Below the pieces are notes generated by a model. The model searched no databases and was not told the DNA's origin. It was given only the letters and a program-made list of their open reading frames with translations. Below are positions 35,201 to 48,563 of a stretch of DNA of 64,000 nt, piece by piece. Source of the stretch: Monomorium pharaonis (taxonomy: Eukaryota; Arthropoda; Insecta; Hymenoptera; Formicidae). The position numbers and the translations under genes were made by a program. Location of the stretch: the NCBI RefSeq assembly GCF_013373865.1, contig NC_050470.1:310001-374000 (forward strand), read 5' to 3'. Every line of letters starts with the position of its first letter. Position 1 is the first letter of the stretch.

Positions 35201-38200
35201 AACGTATGGATTCGGCCCAGAAGGATGCATTTCCTGTGATTGCGATGGCGTCGGCGCCCTCGACAATTTCTGCGACGTCGAGACCGGCCGTTGTAAGTGT
35301 CGCCCCAACACTTATGGCAGAACCTGCGGTCAGTGCGAACCTGGCTTTTGGAACTTCCCACATTGCCAGCGCTGCGAGTGTCATGGGCACGCGGATAACT
35401 GCGACTCGAAGACAGGGGCCTGTACCAACTGCCGAGATTTTACTACCGGGCATAATTGTGACCGTTGCATTGACGATTTCTACGGCGATCCACGAATTGG
35501 AGTCGATATACCTTGTAGAGCGTGCCCTTGTCCAGGTAAATACATTTTTAGAAGAGATTTTACTATAATTATTAATTTTCAGTCAAACTAATTTTTTTTA
35601 ATAAAAAATAAAACTATCAGTCTTATTAAAGAGATATTACATTTTGGTAATAAAAATAATGTTTTTCACATTTGTAGTTATACCATACATATGTGAACAT
35701 TTTTTCGGCAATATAAAACTTTGACAATTTAAGAAGTAATAATAAGATATTAAAAATTATGGAGTTTGCTCTTTAATCGATTATTTGAATTTTTATTTTT
35801 CGAATCAATTTCTTCTGTTAAGTCATAATTTTTTATTATTTATTTATTATTACTATTATATTTTATTTAAATAGGTACACGTGAATCCGGGCACTCCTAT
35901 GCTAACAGTTGTTCATTAGACTCGATAACGCAGGACGTAGTGTGCGAATGTTTCGAGGGTTATTCTGGACCTCGCTGCGAGCATTGCGCTGAGAATTATT
36001 TCGGTAATCCGGAGGTACCAGGCGGTAGCTGCCAATTTTGCAACTGCAACAACAACACAGACTTACGTCGCGCTGGTAACTGCGATCCGCACACCGGTCA
36101 TTGCCTCCAATGTCTATTCGACACTGATGGTCCTACTTGCGAGATATGCAAAGCGGGATTCTATGGAGACGCTCTACGACAGGACTGTCGAGACTGCGGA
36201 TGCAATGTCCTGGGTACTGACAAGACCGCAGGATCGTGCAACCATCGTACCGGACAGTGTCCGTGTTTGCCGCATGTCATAGGACAACTTTGCGATTCTT
36301 GTGAAGAGAATCATTGGAGGATAGCTAGCGGACAAGGCTGCGACCCTTGCGAATGCGATGTAGTTGGAAGCATTTCAGACAGGTTTGTTTGCGATTTTTA
36401 TAAAAATGGAAATGAAGCGATTTCTTATCGCAAAAATATTTTTTATGTATATGTAAGATTTTTCATAAACCTTGTTGATATTTTTCATTTGATGATTTAA
36501 TACTATTAATGATTTTCTTTTTACAGTAGAAAATTGATCCAAATGTAATTTGGAGAAAAAAAAAAAACTTTTTAAGCTAAAAATTGCTTAGACATGTTAA
36601 ATTGTTGTTTTACAATACATGAAAAATGAACTTTTACAATAAAAAATTACGTAAAGTGGTTGATAAACATATTTCCATTATGATATAGATGCAATCCTTA
36701 CGACGGCACTTGCGAGTGCAGACCAGGATTTGGCGGCAGACGATGCAATGAGTGTCAGACAAATTTCTGGGGCAATCCGAACGTTGAGTGTTATCCGTGC
36801 GAATGTGACTCGATCGGTTCCGCAAGCCAGCAGTGCGACAGAGAGACTGGGGTATGCGTTTGCCATAAAGGTATCGGTGGTGAGAAGTGTGATCAGTGTG
36901 ATCGCGGTTATCACGGCGAGGCTCCGCAATGCAGTCCATGCGGTGAATGTTTCGACAATTGGGATCTAATATTGGACGGTCTCAAGAATAAGACAAATGC
37001 AGTCATTCAAGAAGCTTCAAGAATACAAAAGGTGGGCACAACCGGCGTATACAGTCAGGAATTCGACAACATGGAGGAGGCTTTGAACGAAGTACGAGAT
37101 TTGATTAGTAACACCACTATCCGGAGCCAAGATCTAGACGCGTTGGATGATTTAGCCGACGAATTGACGAATAATATTTCCAAATCAGAAAAGTTATTGG
37201 AAGAAACGAACAATCGCTTGGAGAATCTCAATCAGCGAGTCAGTCTTAACAACGTTGCGCTGAAAAAGTTAAAGAACAGGACAAACAGCTTGGACAAGGC
37301 CGCTGCCGATTTGCGGGAAAATGCCACCAGGTTACAAGAAGAGAATGTTTTGGGCGCTTTAAATGTGACTCATCAAATGGCCGAGCAGTCTAGACAGGCC
37401 GAGAAAATGGCAAATGACACTACGAATGTCCTCGGCGATGCGGAACGATTCCGCAAACATACCGAGAACATCTTGGCGAAGAACCGTGCATCCGTGGATG
37501 AAGCCCAAGAGAGAAACAAAGAGTCATTGACGAGGCTAAATGAAAAACTGAAGACGTTCGGTATGGCGATGCCTGAATTGAATCTGCGAATGTGCGGCGA
37601 CAATGTGACGGATTGTAGTACCGTCTGCGGTGGTGCGGGCTGCGGCTTCTGCGGAGGATTATCTTGTCACGCGGGTGCAGTCAGCAAGGCCAATCAAGCT
37701 CTAGATGTTGCCAAGCAACAAGCTGCTAAGATCAAAAGCCACAAGGACGAGGCCGAACAATTGTTACGCAATGTAATTATCACCAATGTGATTTCTACAA
37801 GTCATTTGTGATTCCTGCAAAAGTTAATTATTTTCTACCAGAATTATTTATTATATTTAAAGAAAATTGTACACACACGCACGCGTATATTATTATAAAT
37901 AGTTATAGAAATTCTATTTTAAACTCTTCAATTTTTATAACTTTATTATACATGCGTAAAAGAATGTTATTATTATAAATGCTTAATGAGGTTCTACTGT
38001 GAAACAACTTTTCAATTTCTATTACTTATACATTTATCACTGTCTTTATAATTATTATTTTTGTGTTTCTTATTCGATTAATTCGTATTCGTAGATGAGC
38101 CAAATCAAGCAAGACGCAACAGCGGCGAGATCCAATGCTCAAGATGCTTTCAACTACGCGTGGGAAGCACGCAACCGGTCCGATAAAATCACCGAGGATA

Positions 38201-39063
38201 TCTCGGATATAACCAAACGAATCTGGAGCATCCTGGATGAAGACCAACCTACTCCAGCCATGGTGAGAGACCTCGCGTACGAAGTGCTCGCAAAGAATAT
38301 CCAATTAGAACCGGACGAGATCACACAGTTGGCCGATCGCATCAAAAATATCGTAGGTTCTCTCACTGATTCTGAGAAGATTCTCGCCGATACTAAGGAT
38401 GATCTAGAACGGGCACACGATCTCGAGAAACGCGCCAATCAAGCCAAAGAGATAGCTATTGAAAAGCAAACCTTGGCAAACAAAGTAATCCTGTTGTTAA
38501 ACGATGCGCAGAAGGCGCAACATCTGGCGCAAGATGCGATCGACAAGGCGGAAGATGACGTGTCCAAATCGCAAAAGGATCTCGCGGACATTGCCGACAT
38601 GACGAATGCCGCTCAGATTCGGGCTAATTTCACCACCAAATCGGTCGAGGCGCTGGATGCCCGTTTGAAGCAGCTTCAGACGCAATCTGCCAAGAACAGT
38701 TTTATCCTGGCGGAGATTGATACGGAAGCGAAAAAGGTCGCTGACGAGGCGCAAGTGACCGACAGCAAGACGAAAAAACTATCAGAGGAATACAAGAAAG
38801 CGGACGAGTCGCTGAATCAGCGAGTGAACAAAACTAAGGGCGATATCCAGCGAGCAAAGAGACTCTTGCAGCGTGCCTCCGAGCTGACGGCGGATACGTC
38901 GACAAAGTCCAAAGATCTGGACGGTATGGAAAGCGTCTACAAAGATAACGAGCGGCTGCTGACAGATCTGATGAGCGACGTAGACGCACTGACGATGGAG
39001 ATGGACAAACATCTGGCAGAGATCGAAAAGAAATCGCAGTTGTATAGACAGTGTTCCGCTTAA
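29563..39063 (+). CDS. LanB1: Laminin subunit beta (LanB1)
   Basis: Beta chain of the basement-membrane laminin heterotrimer. Fourteen coding exons: 29563-29629, 30675-30716, 30922-31008, 31440-31665, 31814-32110, 32385-32947, 33167-33346, 33721-34046, 34268-34675, 34781-34976, 35089-35535, 35875-36382, 36689-37772, 38095-39063. They total 5400 nt, 1799 aa, near Drosophila LanB1. Order: signal peptide (MLHVHYGHVAFAALIIILIT); low-complexity linker; laminin N-terminal domain (CEQSSCYPATGNLLIGR, STCGLHGPERFC); EGF-like LE repeats from GSCSCYGHASRC; domain IV between LE blocks (exons 9-10); more LE repeats to CGECFDNWDLIL; coiled coil with the cysteine-rich beta knob (CGGAGCGFCGGLSC); and a final YRQCSA, whose cysteine bonds to the gamma chain. 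All phases join. Exons 2 and 3 are small, phase 1-1 and could be skipped. Acceptors and donors are consensus throughout. Confidence 0.97.
32219..32268. repeat. TG/TA microsatellite in laminin intron
   Basis: (TG)n into (TA)n within the intron between coding exons 5 and 6. Confidence 0.9.
32996..33040. repeat. AATTT pentanucleotide repeat
   Basis: About eight tandem TTTAA units in the laminin intron between coding exons 6 and 7. Confidence 0.9.
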
Positions 39064-40984
39064 AATTTTTCGCAATCAGTTAGGTAGTCACTTACTTTCC
39101 AATCGTGAATTTCGTCTGCAAAGTACGATACACATCGACAATCAAATGGATCTTTTCTTCTTTATTAAGTCTGACACAAATATATATCCGCATGCGGTAG
39201 AATCTCCTACTCCATAGATGAGGTCCCTTTCCAGAATACATCTTACTACTACATTTTTTTTTTTACTGCGAGATATATGTTAGATCTTACTAATAGATCG
39301 GTGCTTTATACTTGTGCAATAGCCGTGAATTTTACCTTGATTTATAATAGAAAACGGATATGCGTATTTACATAATACATATATACATTTGGCATTCGCA
39401 ACTTATTCTGGATAATATTGCGAAGAGATTATTATTAGTGCCATAAATATAAATGGAGGGGCCATTAGTAGTTGTAAAGAAGACGATTTATAGGTTCGTT
39501 AAAGCATCGCTGCAAATGCAATCAAGATGATATTTTCTCTAACTTTTTATAGCTTCGCTAAATTTGTTCTCTACTCTCTTTTGCAATTTTTATATTTTTG
39601 TACTTTCGCGGCATACAATTTTTTATTTTTATATAATAAGAATATTGTACACATTTTATCCGCTAATATATGGATATGTATTTTACTACAAGTGGTACTT
39701 AAAGAAACACCGTAGCGAAGTATTAAGTTCGTGTTCCATAGATGATACATTAAAAATAATTAAAGAATAAATGTAAATAATTAAAATAAACGTAATTATA
39801 CGGATCTGGCGAATATAAAATATTCGATATATTGCCGAGACGCGCATATCTTATCTGCAAATATAGACAAAAGTTAAAATTAAAGTAGCCTTGTCGATCA
39901 TTACACCGTCTGTAAATAAATACAGTCTGCGGTCCTGTAAATATTAAATGTTACATACTTACAAATCCAGTCTACGAAGTTTGATGCATTTTTGTCTTTA
40001 GGATTTTCATTCTTCTTTTACACACATTTCTAATCCTGATTATAAAAAGTGACGAACTTCATGTGAGAAATAATAGAGAAACCGATAAAAATTCGTATAA
40101 TTATTCTGGATACAAAAGTGAAAGAAACAAGATTCCGTTATTTATGTCATTATTGCACGCGATCGATCTTTATATATTACATCAGGAGTATCGTTGAGTC
40201 TCATTTAAAAGTAGACGAACAATGCTATGATCAAGCCAAAAAGAATATTTAATATGTATAGCGATATTACAATATTGTAATGTTAGAGAGAAATAAATGA
40301 GTTCTCAAATAGGAGAAAGAAATGATTACATTCCCGGAAACCTGTCAATCCTTAATTACATATCATATTCCAATCATATTCAAATGCGAGATTCTTTCCT
40401 ATCGTAACATGAGGAGAATCTGCAATTTAAAATAATCGCTTATATCCCTGCACAGTTGACGCGTCCTTGCAACTTATTGCGGTATCACGCAAGGAAATTG
40501 TCGGACACGCGATACCATCACTGATAAAATACTTCCTGACTTACACCGTGTGTTTTTCATTAAATAATGATACACATCATAGTGTACGCGGCTGCCCAGT
40601 CACGTCTATTAATTAACCAGGGACCAACGTAACTAAAAGAAGTAACACTGTCCCCCATCGATCTTTCTCAACACATCCCGATCAATTCATAGGGCCTAGA
40701 AATAGGTTCGCTGTTTATTATTACAGAGTTCGGTTACGTCGGAGCCATGTGCGCGATTACCGTCCCCCTAGTCGAATGCCATCACAACATCGAACAATTT
40801 TACCTTGAAGGGAGTTCGAGACAACCAGCTTCCTTAGGCAGATAGACGGAGAAGAACGTTCTATTTGTTATTCGGTACATTCCTTAAAATCGCCCTTTCC
40901 CTTTCAGAGCGTACGTATGCAAGCACGCACAAATATTTTGTGAATAGCGTACTGTTGAATTCAAATGGTGTATGCGTTCAGCAG
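39064..40984. other. Laminin 3' UTR and downstream intergenic sequence
   Basis: The 3' UTR is followed by AATAAA signals near 39766 and 39783 and further sites near 39915. The stretch 40540-40900 is GC-richer and has an acceptor-like TTATTACAG followed by an open frame (EFGYVGAMCAITVPLVE), but no product was recognised. Confidence 0.4.
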
Positions 40985-41622
40985 GCTGCGCACAATGGAT
41001 CCATTCAGTACACGAATCAGTGGTTCTCCGAAGAGGTGAGAAAACTGGAACGGCGCAGAGAAGCTTGGAAATTATTATTGCCAGGCTCAGTAAAGACTCA
41101 ATTAAGACTTTTCTCCTAAGATAAATTCAAAATTTCCAGATCGATCTTTTTGAAACCACAACAAAAAGATGAGATAAAGACGCAGAAGCATATCTTGTAT
41201 CTTCCGTCAAAAAAATCATTAGTATCTATATTAAATCTATATTTGGATTTTTTAATTCAAAAAAATTTTTTCATGTAAATATTAATCTAAATAGTTCATG
41301 CAATTTTGTAAAATTACTTCTACTCTAGTAAACTCTAGTAAAGAGGAAAAAAAAAAGAAAAAAGTGGTCTCTGATTTTTTAAGGAATTTTGACAGCATAT
41401 ACAGAAGTTTGATGAAAAGCATCGCAGCGGATAAGCTTTTTCTCTGTTAAAAATCAAATTGGAACGTTCGAGGTTATTACACAAGGACGAAATTCCTTAT
41501 TGTTTCGTGACACCTTAATGCTGCCCGATTTTCCAACTGACCCACACTTTAATCCGGCATTGAGAACTGCAGTCAGAGCACGCGATATTATCACGGTGAC
41601 TGATGTACTCGTGCATACATAA
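40985..41622 (+). CDS. Candidate two-exon gene fragment, unidentified
   Basis: Two segments with consensus-like splice sites join in phase. The first is 40985-41035 (acceptor TTCAGCAG|, donor GAAGAG|GTGAGA), reading AAHNGSIQYTNQWFSEE. The second is 41428-41622 (acceptor CATCGCAG|), including QGRNSLLFRDTLMLPDFPTD and then PHFNPALRTAVRARDIITVT, ending in TAA. An AATAAA follows within 10 bp of the stop. The composition looks protein-like, but I recognise no family and could not find a start exon. A 142-codon minus-strand frame (41882-41454) overlaps the second segment and is the alternative reading. Confidence 0.25.
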
Positions 41623-41882
41623 TGAATAAATAATACATTATATTCAAGAATAAATTTTATACGTGGGATGGCAAATCTCATTGGAACCGTCATGTAATTT
41701 TCGATCGCACGTTTTTGAAGACATATGTACAACGCTAACTTACCGAAGTTACAAGATTTGATAACTACCTCTACGATAATAAACATCGTATTAATCAATA
41801 TTTGTACAGAGATTATAAAACTGTTGGAGTATTTACATTTCAATGTGTTGCGACGATAGCCGAAAGGCAACTTTATTCCCAC

Positions 41883-44138
41883 TGCAGAGTACTGAGCAAA
41901 ATGTTCGACGACAGAAACCGAAGAACATTATGCAAAAGTTTCTTTGGACTTTCTTCGTATCGAAGAATCTCGCTACGCAAATGGAAACAAAGATAAAAAT
42001 ATAAAAAATAAATTTTAATTCATACAAAATTAACAAGTTATATCATGTATAATATATAAAAGATTCAAATATATGTGGCACATATTCTATTTTTGTACAA
42101 GATTCTTTTTAAGAATAGAAGATAAAAATAAAAAGTATTTTTTTTTCTCAAGTATCTTTAAATTTCTAATCGTTCCGATCCATTGCGCGAAATATAGTAT
42201 GTTCGTTTCCGTCTTAGCTCTTTTTACGAATGGTTAACCACGAAAATAATCTACACACATGCACAACAATTAAGAACTGCTAAATTGCCTGATTGGTTAG
42301 GCCATTAAACGATATAATTTTATTTCATTTTATGTTTGGAACAAGAACATATTTTATCTGATCATATACAATTATATTTTGCTATAAAATTATTAAAATA
42401 GTGTTTTTATCAATGTGACGTTTATAAATTTTGTTCTCTCAAAAATATCGTACTATGGAGACCACTTAAAATCTATAATAAGAAACGATCTCTATAGGTT
42501 TCTCTATATAGGTATATAAATAGAATTTAAAATATATATTAAAAGCACATATGTAAAACTGCAAACAAAATTATAAATAGAAATTTCGGATATAAAGTAT
42601 AGATCGTCTAAAAATAGACTGAAAACGTAATACGTGTATTGCACAAAAGTTTAAAATATCTTTCCTATCACACTCCCTGTGTAAAGCTCGAGACACGATA
42701 TCGCGTTTCCTTGCAACGTGTTTCTTTTTGTAGCAAGGAATCTCCTAAGCAGCGGGGTCCACAAGCTTACCTTTAATCAGCCAGAAGAGCCCGACACACA
42801 GCCGGTTGAAGCGGCGCCGTTGATGCGCAGCGGGGATGAAGGAAGGCAGTAGGGTGAGTTGTATTTGTCGAGGGCCACTCCTTTCCGATTGTTCGGTGCC
42901 CCTTGTGGCTGTTGACAGCTGCTGCCTACGGAGGTAAGTCACATTCGTCGATCCCTCGGAATCGGGAAGCGAGCGAGCTTAGTCGCCGTCTGGTCGGCAT
43001 GCTGATCGTTATATATTCATCATCGCGATGATACTTCGGCGAGTCGAGAGTAATTTTGTGGCCGTTTGTCGAAATATGGGATGCTTGTTAGCTTCGTAGA
43101 CACATGTTGTGCGATCGTAAAACGTGCGTGTACCTCGGATAGAGTAACCCCTCCCCCCTCCCCCCTCTCCCCGATCGAACGATCCTACTGGTGCAAGCAA
43201 AGCACGTGCCGCCCACGGTAATTCGCTATACGGATATTTCGAGAACTACCACGTACGCGATTCTTCTACGAGACCACGTGCTACGTGGGAAGATGCAACG
43301 AACACGCAGAGTGCACGTATCGGACGTATACGAATGTTGCCTTTATTCCGCGAGATTTTTAGATACGTGAACTGCTTTTGAAGAGTCATCTATTTCATCA
43401 TACATTATTCCGAGAAAAGGAACTAAAAGTGTGTGTTATAGATCGAATGATTAAATATGAAATAAATACATATATTTACTGTTTTCTCTTACAAATTATA
43501 TATAATACGTGTAGAATTTTTTTTTCTTGCGCACGTAATTTTACTATTATTAAATTATGTTGGCTTTCCTTTTGAGTAAAATCGCGAATGCGTAAGCAAG
43601 ACGTAAGAAAAGATAATAAACATCTTTTAGTATCATATGCAGATATGAATAAACCGAATGTTTAAAACCGTCGAATGTTTATAGGATAGATCCTGACAAA
43701 GTTTTTCACTTTCTCTCTGTAAGTGATGCAGTTTTTTTCTATTTCTATATTTAATTAAAGTGCGATTAAATGACAACATGCGATTTTGCGATCGATCTTA
43801 ATCAATGTTCCTCTTCCGATGACCTCATATGCGGCTCTTTCGAAAGAAAGATAAAGCGAGGTGCGGCTCCAGTTAGTCGAATAAACTTTCGATCTTGCGG
43901 AGTAAACAACGAAATGGATGAAAACAGAGCGAAATGGAGTGTGACAAATGGAATAAGCCAGTCAGGATGATAACCGCACACAATGTAGTAATAATGTACA
44001 TATCATGGTCTAGTATGTCTCAATCGCTATTTTTGGAACAACACATCTCACTTAACGTGCATGGTGCATTAGTATGTTTTATGATTCTAATGTATCAAAA
44101 CATAATTCATAACAATGTTGTGATTTAACAAATATTTT

Positions 44139-44185
<47 letters not shown>

Positions 44186-45609
44186 CACGTAAATGATATG
44201 GTAACGATTGTTGCGTCTGTACATGTAAAAAATTAATTACTTCGGATATCATCGTGATCACTGATTCATAATATATAAATCTAAAGAGATTTCAAATGTT
44301 GAAATCTGAGCAAAATTTATAGGCGCGAAGAACCGAATAAAGAGGAAGGAAAATATAAGAAGAGGAAAAAGTAGAAGAGAAGAGGCGGAGTTAAATCGAG
44401 TAAGATAGATAAGAAGACTTGTGATGTACTCGTAAAGGGTATACGCGTCAGCGGCGTTTGTCAGTCTGCGGTTGAACGTCTACTGAACTAATGGAAACAG
44501 TTCAAGCACCGCGTTGACCGTAGCAATATTTGTACAAAATCTATCAATAAATATAAGATTAACACATATAATTACAAAAAGACAGTGTAATGTTGATTTA
44601 TAGAAATAAATTAGTGATCAGTGAGCAGTCATAATATGTTAAATGGAAAATTTCTTTATACGAAAAAAAAAGATAAAACTGATAAGAAAAAACATAAAGA
44701 ATGACAATAAATACATTTATAAAATAAAAATATGTGAAAGTGCATGTTTAATTACAAGGAAAACGAGTTGTTTAAAGAAGTTGAATTGTAGCGGTCAAGT
44801 GCAAGAAAAGAAGATAATTGAGGCAAATTGTTCGGAGATAGCAACTTAATTGGACCGCCATAAAGTATTACAGTAATTTCTGGAGGAATACTTTTCGCGC
44901 GTTAACAATAGCTACAATATAGCGTCACGAAACGATTCGGTGCGAGCTCTCGTCATTCGAGGCTAAAGTTCGAGTTGTTGTTACCACTAGGCAAGAATCA
45001 GTATTCCAAGAAGGTCACAAAAATACATCGGTATGACTAATGATGCGTTTTTAACGAGAGAGCGAACGAACATGAAGAGATATAGAAATTAATTGATGCG
45101 CGATAAAGCGTCTCGGAACATCTTGAAGGATACATACATGCTCAGTTTGCTTCTTTCTACTGCAAGGAAAATCAGGGGATTAACGGAGCAGATAGAAACC
45201 AATGAATGAAAGAAGGAATAATGAAAAATGAACGAGGAAAGTTGGCGCGTTTAATTGCGTGCAATGCAAGGGTCGTTGATCTGGTCGTGACTGTTCCGCA
45301 AGAGATAGTAATTTAAAAGGCAATCTTTAAAAGGAATCTTTTCTGATCTAGATATCTATTAACTAAATTAATAATGAATTAAAACACGAAATTGGTTTGA
45401 CATTCCTTTCTTCTGTTTTTATCTGTTTTAATTATTATAAACAGAAGCTGAAAAAAATTTTTTTAATAAAAATTAAGAGCGAAACACTGAAATAAGATAT
45501 TTAGAAATAAAGCAAATTTTTATATGTGTTTCCTTGTTTTATATAGTCACGGCGATCTATGATTTTTCGAAGAATGCGAAGTAAAAAGAACTGCTTTCTG
45601 CAATAAAAG
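41883..45609. other. Intergenic region upstream of the GPCR gene
   Basis: No confirmed coding exon. The block 42700-43320 is GC-rich with consensus donors on both strands: plus CTACGGAG|GTAAGTCA at 42934 and minus ATTAAAG|GTAAGCTTG near 42771. It is a likely promoter or first-exon region, possibly bidirectional. An AC/AT microsatellite sits at 44139-44185. Moderately GC-rich blocks at 44430-44530 and 44860-45300 may include 5' UTR of the GPCR gene. Confidence 0.4.
44139..44185. repeat. AC/AT microsatellite
   Basis: (AC)n followed directly by (AT)n, no coding content. Confidence 0.9.
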
Positions 45610-46993
45610 ATGGGACACGTTACAGTAAACGGTACGATCTTCGAAATCGCTTCAGAGGATGGAGACATAAAGCCATTTCCGCGATTAGTTACTATCGGTG
45701 CTGCTGGTTTTGCTATAATATTCAGCATTATTGGAATATTAGGTAGTGTTCTGGATCCTTCAATTATTTTACTTGGCTGTAACTTCAAATTGCTTTAACG
45801 TTAATAAGCTGAATCCTGTATCTAAATTTCAGGTAATTTAGTAACGGTAATTGCACTATTAAAATATACCAGATTGAGACGACACGCCACCACGGCATTT
45901 GTGATAAGTCTAAGCGTCTCCGACTTGATTTTCTCAGCGGTGAACTTGCCTCTAACAGCCAGTAGATATTTCCACGAAGCATGGGTTCTAGGCGAAACAC
46001 TATGCACGATATTTCCTTTATTTTTCTACGGAAATGTTGCCGTGTCTTTACTCAGCATGGTGGCCATTACTATCAACAGGTAAGTTTCAGCAATAATTCT
46101 CCTCCTTTGAATTTTAATAAAAAAGAAGTTATGTTTTGTAAGATAAACAATTAATGTCTTTTTCCAGATATATTAATATATTTTAAAATATATATTTCTT
46201 TTTTTAATATACATAAAAAATATATATTAATATATTTGAGAAAAGATATATTAAATTTTATATTTAAAAAATTTAACTTGAATATATTGAATATGTATTT
46301 TTGAAGGATGTATGTAGCTATAATTATTTTTTCTTTTCTAGATATATACTAATTTCACGGTCAGATATTTACAACCAGTTATACACTAGTTGCGGCATAA
46401 TATTGATGTTAATAGTCATATGGACATTGAGCTTCTTGATGCTGCTGCCGCCCTTGTTAGGCATCTGGGGTACCTTAGGACTAGATTCGGCCACCTTCTC
46501 GTGTACTATACTCAAGAAAAATGGCTCGAGCCCGAAGAAGTTTCTGTTCGTTCTGGGCTTCATCGTACCATGTGTAGTGATTAGTGTTTCGTATCTCTGC
46601 ATATATTGGCGCGTACGGAGAAGCCGTAAGAATCTCGAGGCTCACGCGACGGAGAGAGGTCGAGGAAGCGTTGGCGGCTTTCAACGGCGAGAAGACTCCA
46701 GAGTGACCAAATTGATGCTCACTATATTCCTTTGCTTCCTGACGTGTTTCATGCCACTGATGCTGATGAACGTGATAGACGACAAGATGAGGATTCCGAT
46801 ACTTCATATAGTGGCATCGATACTTGCATGGGCGTCGGCGGTGATAAATCCTTTTATTTACGCTGGCACCAACAAACTGTACAGAGAGGCGTACAAACAA
46901 GTTCTGTGCCCCGTTTCGAACAGAACGCGTACGATCGGTCCCAAACCGACGCATTCTCACTCGAGCAAGTTCTCGTCGCCTCATACGATGTAA
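45610..46993 (+). CDS. Tre1: Class A GPCR, Trapped in endoderm-1 (Tre1) like
   Basis: Seven-transmembrane orphan receptor. In Drosophila, Tre1 directs germ-cell migration and neuroblast polarity, and the related Moody maintains the glial blood-brain barrier. Three exons: 45610-45742, 45833-46079, 46342-46993, giving 343 aa. TM1 contains GNLVTVIALL. The block HATTAFVISLSVSDLIF in TM2, then FYGNVAVSLLSMVAITINRY in TM3, resembles Tre1 more than Moody. The conserved DRY box is NRY, as in Tre1. A conserved extracellular cysteine lies in LGETLC, paired probably with the one in TFSCTI. TM7 has the NPxxY variant NPFIYAGTNKLY. The C-tail is short and Ser/His-rich (THSHSSKFSSPHTM). The start at 45610 gives a short N-terminus with one NGT glycosylation site. 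A Moody-like assignment remains possible. Confidence 0.85.
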
Positions 46994-48563
46994 AATGTCG
47001 TCTGATTATTTTAAAATTTAAATTAATGGGGAAGTTCACGCCCTACACACAGCAAAATATATTTAAGATATAATTAGATATCTTTGTGCTTACAATTTTA
47101 AGATAAACTTTAGACTATCTTAAATATAAGAATTAAAGATAAGATTAACATAAAAATTAAATATCACATTTGAGGTAAAATTATCATAACTTTTTATTTT
47201 AGAGATATCTCAGAAACATTTTTAAGATATCTTGACAGAGACAGAGTGCTATGCAACAGATATTCTGACATATAGATATCTCTATGATATATTTTTCTGT
47301 GGGGCATAATAAAATAATTTTTTAAATTTTTTCTCATAAAACATTAAATATTTGTGTGACAAGTAACATATAAAAGATAAAAAAACTTAAAGAGTTAACT
47401 ATAATGTTAAATTGCGAACCTAAAAATAGTAGATTTCTGTTTGATTAAAATTTGTATTTATGATTAAATTTATGTTGAAAAGTAGAAAACATTCTTTGCT
47501 AAATATATATTATTTTTTTAAATAAGAAATGTAAAAGTAACATAAGAGGAGAAAAGTATGTATAAAATTTATATTTCCGTCTTAATACATAAACGTTATA
47601 AGGATATATAATGTTTTATTTATATATAAAAAAATTTTTGCATAATACAAGGTATATACTTCTATAAAAAAAAAGACAGAACATATACAACAGAAACATA
47701 TGTAACAATTGGCAAATTAAAGATTATGCATAATCGATATTGTAACTTAAAGTACGATTCATATGGCATAAATCATATATAAAAATTTCGAGATAAATAA
47801 TAAAAGAACCAACAATGACATTTTAAAATAATGATAATCTCCAAAAGATTGCACCTTTAGTTTTACGAATGTTATTCGTCGCGGTAATTTGGCTGATTGT
47901 TCATTTAAAGAAATGTATGCTCGTATATATATTTATTTATACGTTACGCGCGAATTAATTTGATATCGAATAATATGTTTGTACTTTTGAAATGACAGCA
48001 TCAAATAAGCACGACACAAACTTAAATCATACATGAAATCGTACATTGTAGAAACTAAAAGATGTCATAAAAAAATATATATATATATATATTTATAATT
48101 TTCGTAACAAGTAATAAAGCATTTCTTCTGCCTTGACATTGCTGTTAATTAAAATCTCATGTCAATCAAAGAGATTGACATACAAACAAATATAATGTAT
48201 GATATAGAAACGTTGAAAAAATAAAATTTTCTATAATATTTGATGCTGATTATGCTTACCCTATCAGTATTTATAATTTTAACTTTATTAGTTACATAAT
48301 TTCATTTATTTTTCACTAAACATGGACGGAATTAGTATGAATGCTTTTGTAATATTTATCTTACATTACTTACATTACGACAGTACATTTCTTATAGTAA
48401 AATTTAAGTTTAGAATGTCAGAGATAAAATGCAGAGATATGTCACTTAACATTGGTAACGATAAAATCTACGAGATTCTCGTGAACACAATGAAATATTT
48501 ACAGCTTGAAGTTTGATAAGTTACTAAATAAATGCAGACGTACCTGAAGATGCGCAAATAATG
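46994..48563. other. AT-rich convergent intergenic region
   Basis: Lies between the 3' ends of the GPCR gene (plus) and Wsck (minus), so it should hold both 3' UTRs. AATAAA-like signals occur, but no further gene was seen. Confidence 0.5.

Noticed and set aside
46481..46984. 167-codon minus-strand frame
   Set aside because: Antisense shadow of the last Tre1-like exon.
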